Shown: positions 1-5,059 of the stretch, piece by piece
Layout of the letters: each line of letters begins with the position of its first letter
Position numbering within the stretch: position 1 is the first letter of the stretch
Source: Verrucomicrobiales bacterium
GTDB taxonomy: Bacteria; Verrucomicrobiota; Verrucomicrobiia; Verrucomicrobiales; DEV007
DNA: 7,173 nucleotides
Direction: 5' to 3'
NCBI GenBank assembly: GCA_007123695.1
Contig: SLGN01000492.1
Coordinates: 1-7,173 of the forward strand
Notes under the pieces: model-generated
What the model was told of the DNA's origin: nothing
Seen by the model: only the letters and a program-made list of their open reading frames with translations
The model's database searches: none
Translations under genes and position numbers: made by a program

Positions 1-198
1 CGCATGCCTACGGATATTCATCGGCGACGGTCTTCGCACTGTGATGCGTTCGAATTCCCCGATCCGGCCCGGGCGCGTAGCGGTGAGGATTCGAACCTCG
101 AGACCGCGGTCCAGAAAGGCTCCGGCCAGGAGCTTTGCGACCGTTTCGACACCGCCGATCGATGGTTCGAAGACTGAGGAAACGATCAGGATTCTCAT
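1..198 (-). CDS. Glycosyltransferase, GT-B fold (GT4-like), N-terminal fragment
   Basis: The gene starts with ATG at 198-196 on the minus strand and is open for 66 codons to the left edge, so only the N-terminus is seen. The protein begins MRILIVSSVFEPSIGGVETV, followed by an amphipathic helix and a second strand (residues about 35-40, EVRILTA). A hydrophobic first strand, then a glycine loop with GGVE, then a helix is the usual start of the donor-independent half of GT-B glycosyltransferases of family GT4. These enzymes move a sugar from a nucleotide-sugar to a growing glycan at the cytoplasmic membrane face. The gene lies 70 bp downstream of the flippase on the same strand, which fits a polysaccharide cluster. 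There is no clear Shine-Dalgarno sequence. The catalytic C-terminal half lies outside the window, so sugar specificity cannot be read. Confidence 0.8.
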   Translation of the reverse strand, partial: MRILIVSSVFEPSIGGVETVAKLLAGAFLDRGLEVRILTATRPGRIGEFERITVRRPSPMNIRRHA

Positions 199-268
199 GC
201 GGGGGCTCGGCTGGAAAAGCGATTGGTTTTCTCGGCGAGCGGAGCCGCGTTGGGTCTCGGATGCTGCC

Positions 269-1819
269 TCAGTCCGCGGCGCCGGTCTTTCGGAAGAGGT
301 CGAGCAACCTTTGCCGTTGGAGTGGTTTGAGTGCCAGGCACCATGCGAATCCGAACAAAACCGCGGCGGCGAACATGGCGGAGCAGGCGACTGCGGGAAG
401 CGGCTCTTCGAAAATTGGGGCGCGGACGATTCCCAAGGTTCCGACACTGGCAGCGAGAAACACGAAAATCGTCGGAAGCGCGACCTTGGCAGCGTAATCG
501 GTAGTCCGCACCCCAAGCCGGCCAAAGGACCGCCAAACCATGAACCAGTGGTTCGTCGCGAATTGCGCTGCGAGCGTTGCGAGCGCAACGCCGAGAAGGC
601 CGAAGGGCTTCACCAGAATCCAGGAGAGAAGCAGCTTCAGCAATCCTCCGGAGATCGAAGAACTGGCGAAGGCTTCGTCTTCCGTCGCTCTCGATGCAGT
701 GCTGCAGATGAAGCATTGCGTCTCGAGAAGCAAAAGCACGAAAAACACCGCGAGGATGGGTGTTCCCACGAAGTTTCCCGGTCCCAGCCACAGCGCGAAG
801 AATTGATTTCCTGCGCCGAGCAGCCAGCCGCCACCGGCCGCCATGAGAAAAAGGCCGATGCGCAGATTGTTGATGAGGATGTCTTGAACCTCTGTCCGCC
901 TGTCTTCTGTCCAAAGGTGGGAGACGAACACGGCCGATGCCGAGGCAAATGTCACCGCAGCGATGTTCAGGTTGAGAAGCAGAACGTAGGCGGCCCGATA
1001 GGCCGGAAGCTCGCGGGTTCCTTCGAATGTGGCCACAAAGAACTGGTCGGTGTTCAGGGCCAGTATTCCCCCGAAAGCCGTCAGCCAAGCCTTCCCCGCC
1101 AAAGGAGCCATGGAGCGGAGCATGTCGCCGCGCCACCGTCCCCGCAGGGAAAAAAGGTCGGGCTGCTTGCGTTTGGCGAAGCCGAGGATGGCGGCGCGTT
1201 GCACGAGCGCCCCGGCGGCGGCGACGAAGGCGAGAGCGACGAGGCCGCCTCCGGCGAGGGCGACGGCGATTTGGGCGAGCAGCGTGATTGCGTGGACGAA
1301 GGAGCCGACGAGGGCGTCCCAGCCGACGTGGCCGACGCCTTGGAGAAGGCAGGTCCAGGGGGCCGCCCAAAGCGTGAGGGCCTGGGCGAGGCAGAGGAGG
1401 GCCCAGCCGGTCCAGACGGCCCCGAGCGAGACGGTCTCGAGCTCGAGGCTGCGGAGGTAGAGCAGTCCGAGGCCGGTCGAAACGGCGAAGGCGAGCAGGG
1501 CGAGGCCTCGGTAGAGCCGCAGGCCGGTGGCGACGAGGTCGGCGATCTCGGTGCGGCTGGCTTCGCCGAGCTTGGCGGTGGGTGCGGAACCCGACTTGCC
1601 CTTGGCGAAGGCGATGCGGCGGGTCAGGGTGACGCCGAAGCCGAAGTCGAGGATGCCGAGGGTGGCCCAGCTTTGTCCGAGTAGCAGCCAGAGCCCCAGT
1701 TCCTCGTGCGGCAGGGTGCGGAAGAGCACCGGCATGAGGACGAGGCCGAGGACGATGGTGAGGCCCCGGGAGAACCAAGAGGCCGCCGCCCCGAAAAGTA
1801 TGCGGCGGGCGATGGTCAT
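269..1819 (-). CDS. Polysaccharide flippase, Wzx/MOP superfamily membrane protein
   Basis: This 516-residue protein is almost entirely hydrophobic helices joined by short charged loops, probably 12 to 14 membrane segments. The N-terminus (ILFGAAASWFSRGLTIVLGL, then LMPVLFRTLPHEELGLW and LGILDFGFGVTLTRRIA) matches the opening helices of oligosaccharide flippases of the MOP (multidrug/oligosaccharidyl-lipid/polysaccharide) exporter superfamily. These move lipid-linked glycan units across the inner membrane. Family length is about 420-520, so the gene looks complete. The ATG at 1819 has a good ribosome site (GGGAGGG, 9 nt upstream). A glycosyltransferase follows 70 bp downstream on the same strand, supporting a role in envelope or exopolysaccharide export. 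The 5' part (about 1130-1819) is clearly more GC-rich than the 3' part (269 to about 1130), so the gene may be a mosaic. The transported substrate cannot be inferred. Confidence 0.86.
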   Translation of the reverse strand: MTIARRILFGAAASWFSRGLTIVLGLVLMPVLFRTLPHEELGLWLLLGQSWATLGILDFGFGVTLTRRIAFAKGKSGSAPTAKLGEASRTEIADLVATGLRLYRGLALLAFAVSTGLGLLYLRSLELETVSLGAVWTGWALLCLAQALTLWAAPWTCLLQGVGHVGWDALVGSFVHAITLLAQIAVALAGGGLVALAFVAAAGALVQRAAILGFAKRKQPDLFSLRGRWRGDMLRSMAPLAGKAWLTAFGGILALNTDQFFVATFEGTRELPAYRAAYVLLLNLNIAAVTFASASAVFVSHLWTEDRRTEVQDILINNLRIGLFLMAAGGGWLLGAGNQFFALWLGPGNFVGTPILAVFFVLLLLETQCFICSTASRATEDEAFASSSISGGLLKLLLSWILVKPFGLLGVALATLAAQFATNHWFMVWRSFGRLGVRTTDYAAKVALPTIFVFLAASVGTLGIVRAPIFEEPLPAVACSAMFAAAVLFGFAWCLALKPLQRQRLLDLFRKTGAAD

Positions 1820-1828
1820 GAAAACGTG

Positions 1829-1835
1829 CCCTCCC
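1829..1835 (-). promoter_or_regulatory. Ribosome binding site of the flippase gene
   Basis: The minus strand reads GGGAGGG here, 9 nt before the ATG at 1819. It is the clearest Shine-Dalgarno sequence in the window and fixes the flippase start. Confidence 0.65.
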
Positions 1836-1847
1836 GGCGTGCTGCCG

Positions 1848-1889
1848 CCCCCGGTCGCGGGCAGTTCGGTGGCGCCGCGACCGCTGGGG
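1848..1889 (-). repeat. GC-rich inverted repeat (hairpin) between metY and the flippase gene
   Basis: CGGTCGCGG at 1852-1860 is exactly complementary to CCGCGACCG at 1875-1883, giving a perfect 9-bp stem with a 14-nt loop. The stem can be lengthened by pairing C1848-1851 with G1886-1889 across a two-base bulge (1884-1885). It lies in the 171-bp gap between the metY stop and the flippase start, ending about 13 nt before the flippase ribosome site in transcript direction. No T-run follows on the minus strand, so it is not a classical intrinsic terminator. It could be a leader structure, an mRNA-processing or attenuation element, or a weak transcript end for metY. The rest of the gap holds a G-run (1886-1893), a smaller hairpin GCAGG/CCTGC (1967-1981) and no open gene. 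Confidence 0.5.
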
Positions 1890-1990
1890 GGGGAGGGTGG
1901 AGATGGAGTCCGCGCAACCCGGAGCGGAGCCCGCGAGGGGCTTGTCTGGTGGGGGTGCGGCGTATGGCAGGTGGAGCCTGCGGCGGCGGG

Positions 1991-3274
1991 TCAGGCCGCG
2001 GCGAGGGCGGCGTCGAGGTCGGCGAGGATGTCGTCGATGTGCTCGATGCCGACGGAGAGTCGGACGAGACCGGGGGTGATGCCGGCGGCGGCCTGGGCTT
2101 CGGCGGAGAGCTGCGAGTGGGTGGTGGTGGCGGGGTGGATGGCGAGGGACTTGGCGTCGCCGACGTTGGCGAGGTGGGAGAAGAGGCCGAGGCTCTCGAT
2201 GAAGCGGCGTCCCGCCTCGGCGCCTCCGGCGATCTCGAAGACGACCATGGAGCCGCCCTTGCCCCGGAGGTAGCGCTGGTTTTTGGCGAATTCGGGGTCG
2301 TCCTCGAGGCCGGGGAAGCGGACCCACTCGACCTTGGCGTGGCTGCGGAGGTGGCGGGCCACGGCGAGGGCGTTTTCGCAATGGCGCTCCATGCGCAGGG
2401 GCAGGGTCTCGATGCCCTGGAGGAGGAACCAGGCGTTGTCGGGCGAGAGGCAGGCGCCGAGGTTGCGCAGGGGCACGGTGCGCATGCGCAGGATGTAGGC
2501 GAGGGGGGCGAGGGGCTCGGGCAGGTCGTGGCCCCAGCGCAGGCCGTGGTAGGATCCGTCGGGCTCGTCGAAGAGGGGGTGGCGGCCGGCGCCCCACGCG
2601 AACTTGCCCGAATCGACGACGAGGCCGCCGATGCCGGCTCCGTGTCCGCCCATCCACTTGGTGAGGGAGTGGACGACGACGTCGGCGCCGTGCTCGATGG
2701 GGCGGGTGAGGGGGGGGGTGGAGAAGGTCGAGTCGACGACGAGGGGCAGCCCGAGGCGGTGGGCGGCGTCGGCGACGGCGGCGAGGTCGGTGACCTCGAG
2801 GGCGGGGTTGGAGACGGTCTCGCAGAAGAAGGCGCGGGTGCGCTCGTCGGTGGCGCGGGCGAAGGCTTCGGGGTCCTGCGAATCGACGAAGCGAACGGTG
2901 ATGCCGAGGGCGGGGAGGATGTCGTTGAACTGGGTGTAGGTGCCGCCGTAGAGGTTGCGGGCCGAGACGATGTTGTCGCCGGCGCTGGCGAGGTTGACGA
3001 TGGCGTAGAAGACCGCCGAGGTTCCCGAGGCGATGGCGAGGCCACCCATCTCGGGGGCGCCTTCGAGCAGGGCGACGCGCCGCTCGAGGACGTCGTTGGT
3101 GGGGTTCATCAAGCGGGTATAGATGTTCCCGAGTTCCTTGAGGGCGAAGAGGTTGGCGGCGTGCTCGGTCGATTTGAAGACGTAGGAGCTGGTGCGGTAG
3201 ACGGGCACGGCGCGGGAGAGGGTGGCGGCATCGGGGGAATGCCCGCCATGGAGGCAGAGGGTTTCGGGTTTCAT
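1991..3274 (-). CDS. metY: O-acetylhomoserine sulfhydrylase (PLP-dependent, Cys/Met metabolism family)
   Basis: This 427-residue enzyme belongs to the Cys/Met-metabolism PLP family (fold type I). It most likely joins sulfide or a methylthiol to O-acetylhomoserine, giving homocysteine or methionine in the cytoplasm. Visible signatures are the N-terminus MKPETLCLHGG, YTRLMNPT with Y52 and R54 for the cofactor phosphate of the neighbouring subunit, SGTSA (83-87), Y109 for stacking on the PLP ring, D181 for the ring nitrogen, the cofactor lysine K206 in HSLTKWMGGHG, and R405 in LVRLSVGIEH for the substrate carboxylate. Length and the insert-bearing middle (LFDEPDGSYHG) fit MetY better than the roughly 380-residue MetB/MetC group. 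D181 is followed by Ser where the family usually has Asn. An upstream in-frame ATG at 3391 would overlap the divergent lipoprotein gene and adds 39 residues unlike the family, so the start at 3274 is preferred. The ribosome site is weak. Substrate preference is inferred. Confidence 0.92.
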   Translation of the reverse strand: MKPETLCLHGGHSPDAATLSRAVPVYRTSSYVFKSTEHAANLFALKELGNIYTRLMNPTNDVLERRVALLEGAPEMGGLAIASGTSAVFYAIVNLASAGDNIVSARNLYGGTYTQFNDILPALGITVRFVDSQDPEAFARATDERTRAFFCETVSNPALEVTDLAAVADAAHRLGLPLVVDSTFSTPPLTRPIEHGADVVVHSLTKWMGGHGAGIGGLVVDSGKFAWGAGRHPLFDEPDGSYHGLRWGHDLPEPLAPLAYILRMRTVPLRNLGACLSPDNAWFLLQGIETLPLRMERHCENALAVARHLRSHAKVEWVRFPGLEDDPEFAKNQRYLRGKGGSMVVFEIAGGAEAGRRFIESLGLFSHLANVGDAKSLAIHPATTTHSQLSAEAQAAAGITPGLVRLSVGIEHIDDILADLDAALAAA

Positions 3275-3290
3275 GGGTAGGAAGGGTAGC

Positions 3291-3315
3291 TGGGAACGGA
3301 GGTCTTGGGAACGGA
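3291..3315. repeat. Direct repeats in the divergent metY/lipoprotein spacer
   Basis: TGGGAACGGA occurs at 3291-3300 and again at 3306-3315, a 15-bp period. Just beside it, ATTTTTC occurs at 3315-3321 and 3336-3342 (21 bp apart), and TTTGA at 3324-3328 and 3331-3335. The whole spacer (3275-3371) is only 97 bp and must carry the start signals of both divergent genes. The A+T-rich patch at 3315-3341 is the likeliest promoter area. I could not find a convincing -35/-10 pair on either strand, so no promoter is called. The repeats could be regulator binding sites, but chance is not excluded. Confidence 0.4.
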
Positions 3316-3371
3316 TTTTTCGATTTGAGGTTTGAATTTTTCCGAGGCGGTGCCGTAGTGGTGGGTCAGCC

Positions 3372-4160
3372 ATGAGGAAGTCTCCGACCATCGCGATGTT
3401 CGCCTGCCTGTTCCTGTCCGCGTGCGAGGAACCCCGCCAGCGGGAGCTTCCCGCGGAAACGGACGCGCCCGCCGGGGTGTCCTACGAGGCGCCGCCGGAA
3501 GTGGCACCGGCGCCGACCTCGGAGTCGGCGGTGGCGGAGGTCCCGGCGGAAGGGGCTGCAGCGCCGGTTGCGGGAGGCGAGGTTGGGGCCTTGGATGGCG
3601 AGGTGCTGGCTCCGCCCGAGCTGCCTGCGTTCTCGATCGCGCTGGAGGGCGACCGCATTCTCCTATCGGGGGCGTTGCGCAGCCGCCTGCAGGTGGACCG
3701 CATCCACGAAGATCTGGCTCGCGAGTTTCCCGACCGCACGGTGGAGGGCGGGCTGGTGGTGGAGTATCACCGAGACCCGGTGGGATGGCCGAACCGGATC
3801 AGCGGGATCTTTCTGGTCGATTATCTGCACCGGATCGAATCGCCGCGGATCCGCTACGAGGAAGGGGTTGTGACGCTGGAGGGAACGGCGCCGGATGCGA
3901 AGACTCTCCGCGAGCTGAGCGAGATGGCGGTGGAGGTCTTCGCCGACGGATTGACGGAAGACATGAAGAATCTGCTCGAAGTCGGCGCGGGCGGGGCGAG
4001 CGACAAGAAGGGGAAGGGCGGTGCGAGGGCTGTACCGGACGGACCCGGTCTGGACGGACCCGGTCTGGACGGACCCGGTCTGGACGGACCCGGTCTGGAC
4101 GGACCCGGTCTGGACGGACCCGGTCTGGACGGACCCGTAGCGGATGCACCGGAGTTCTGA
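3372..4160 (+). CDS. Lipoprotein with BON-like core and repetitive DGPGL tail, function unknown
   Basis: This 262-residue protein begins with a basic and hydrophobic signal peptide ending in the lipobox LSAC (15-18), so Cys18 should be lipid-modified after export. Residues about 24-85 are a linker rich in Pro, Ala and Glu. Residues about 86-205 hold two similar halves with strand-turn-strand and then helix: FSIALEGDRILLSGALRSR with a helix from about 106, and IRYEEGVVTLEGTAPDAKT with a helix from about 178. This resembles BON domains of periplasmic and OmpA-like proteins. That is a pattern match, not a proven homology. Residues 223-252 are six perfect DGPGL pentapeptides, followed by the end GPVADAPEF. 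The gene is first in a plus-strand operon, with the toroid gene starting 3 bp after its stop. It may anchor or organise the terpenoid machinery at a membrane; no enzymatic motif is seen. The ribosome site is weak. Confidence 0.82.
   Translation: MRKSPTIAMFACLFLSACEEPRQRELPAETDAPAGVSYEAPPEVAPAPTSESAVAEVPAEGAAAPVAGGEVGALDGEVLAPPELPAFSIALEGDRILLSGALRSRLQVDRIHEDLAREFPDRTVEGGLVVEYHRDPVGWPNRISGIFLVDYLHRIESPRIRYEEGVVTLEGTAPDAKTLRELSEMAVEVFADGLTEDMKNLLEVGAGGASDKKGKGGARAVPDGPGLDGPGLDGPGLDGPGLDGPGLDGPGLDGPVADAPEF
4041..4137 (+). repeat. Perfect 15-bp tandem repeat inside the lipoprotein gene
   Basis: GGACCCGGTCTGGAC is repeated six times without a single change from 4041 to 4130, followed by a partial copy (GGACCCG, 4131-4137) and preceded by GGAC at 4037-4040. 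The unit is a multiple of three, so copy changes keep the frame and only lengthen or shorten the DGPGL tail. Identity at every synonymous position points to recent slippage or recombination rather than protein-level selection alone. GACC and GGTC inside each unit form a short inverted motif. Confidence 0.95.
4151..4154 (+). promoter_or_regulatory. Ribosome binding site of the toroid protein gene
   Basis: GGAG lies 9 nt before the ATG at 4164, inside the last codons of the lipoprotein gene. With only 3 bp between the stop and this start, translation of the two genes is probably coupled. Confidence 0.5.
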
Positions 4161-4163
4161 GCG

Positions 4164-5051
4164 ATGTCCTTGCGTCTCGAGATGCTGCAGGTGGCCCGCT
4201 TGGCGGGCAGCGTGCTGGGCGAGGAAGCCTGCTCCCTGGTGGAGGCCTATGTGCGATCGCAGGCCAATGCGGACGGGGGCTTCCGCGACCGGGAAGGCGT
4301 CTCGGATCTCTACTACACCTGCTTCGCGATCGATGCGCTGACGGCGCTGCAAGTGGAGCTGCCGGCGGAATCGCTGGGGCGTTTCCTCGGATCGGCGCGG
4401 GAAGGCTGCGAGGGGCTGGACTTCGTCCATCTCTGCTGCCTGGCGCGGGCCTATTCGGCCTTGCCGGATCGCGACGGCTCCGCCGGGCTGGGCCGGGTGC
4501 TGGAGGCGATCGAAGGCTACCGCAGCCGCGACGGGGGCTACAACCAGATCGTCGGGGCGGAGACGGGCTCGGCCTACGCCTGCTTCCTCGCCTACGGGGC
4601 CTACAGCGACCATCGCCTCGCCCTGCCCGATCCGGCGGGGGTGGCGCGATGCCTCGATTCGCTGCGGTCGGGCGAGGGGGCTTGGGCGAACGATGTCGAG
4701 CTGCCGGTGCCGAACGTGCCGGCGACGGCGGCGGCGGTGACGCTGTGCCGCAACCTGCGCCTGCCGGTGGGCCCGGAGACGGCGCGCTGGCTCCTGGGGG
4801 CGTGGCATCCGTCGGGGGGCTTCCTGCCTTTCCCGGGGGCGCCGATGCCGGATTTGCTCTCGACGGCGGTGGCGCTGCACGCGCTCGACGGTCTCCAGGC
4901 GGAGTTTTCGGAGCGGAAGGAGGCGATGCTCGATTTCGTGGATTCGCTCTGGACGGCGGCGGGGGGATTCCACGGCACCTGGGACGACGAGGAGTTCGAT
5001 CTCGAATACACCTACTACGGCCTGCTCGCCCTGGGGCACCTCGCCCTGTGA
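4164..5051 (+). CDS. Prenyltransferase-beta/terpene-cyclase-like alpha-alpha toroid protein, probably lacking the zinc site
   Basis: This 295-residue protein is built of repeated helix pairs of the prenyltransferase/squalene-oxidase repeat type. Loop motifs are QANADGGF (33-40), YRSRDGGYNQ (119-128), GAWAND (172-177), HPSGGF (215-220) and AAGGFHGTWDD (265-275). They alternate with helices such as LYYTCFAIDAL, VHLCCLARAY, SAYACFLAYGAY, LLSTAVALHAL and LEYTYYGLLAL. Length and repeat spacing resemble the beta subunit of protein prenyltransferases. Those enzymes bind zinc through Asp and Cys in a DxC motif and a later His (DxxH). Here the likely equivalents read DLL (230-232) and DLEY (279-282), so Asp remains but Cys and His appear replaced by Leu and Tyr. 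No DXDD acid motif is present either. It may be a non-catalytic partner, a lipid-binding protein or a different kind of cyclase. It sits between the lipoprotein and the terpene cyclase in one operon. No signal peptide or membrane segment is seen. Confidence 0.8.
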   Translation: MSLRLEMLQVARLAGSVLGEEACSLVEAYVRSQANADGGFRDREGVSDLYYTCFAIDALTALQVELPAESLGRFLGSAREGCEGLDFVHLCCLARAYSALPDRDGSAGLGRVLEAIEGYRSRDGGYNQIVGAETGSAYACFLAYGAYSDHRLALPDPAGVARCLDSLRSGEGAWANDVELPVPNVPATAAAVTLCRNLRLPVGPETARWLLGAWHPSGGFLPFPGAPMPDLLSTAVALHALDGLQAEFSERKEAMLDFVDSLWTAAGGFHGTWDDEEFDLEYTYYGLLALGHLAL

Positions 5052-5059
5052 ACGCCGCC

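Noticed and set aside
41..1684. Long plus-strand open frame (547 codons) opposite the flippase gene
   Set aside because: Its product is charged, low-complexity sequence rich in Gly, Glu and Arg with no family pattern, whereas the minus strand encodes a clear membrane protein. High GC keeps antisense frames open.
195..2657. Minus-strand open frame of 820 codons spanning the flippase and part of metY
   Set aside because: It is Arg/Pro-rich shadow sequence in another frame of two recognisable genes.
1706..3280. Plus-strand open frame (524 codons) opposite metY
   Set aside because: Gly/Glu/Ala/Asp-rich antisense of a conserved PLP enzyme; no domain is recognisable.
3325..3361. Sigma-70 style boxes TTGAAT and TAGTGG before the lipoprotein gene
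   Set aside because: The -10 match is poor and would place the transcript start about 4 nt from the start codon.
3422..5047. The cyclase frame is open far upstream, back to 3422, suggesting a 1220-residue fusion protein
   Set aside because: The upstream part is Arg/Gly-rich out-of-frame reading of the lipoprotein and toroid genes. Homology to cyclases starts only near MIDPAEWEG at 5060.
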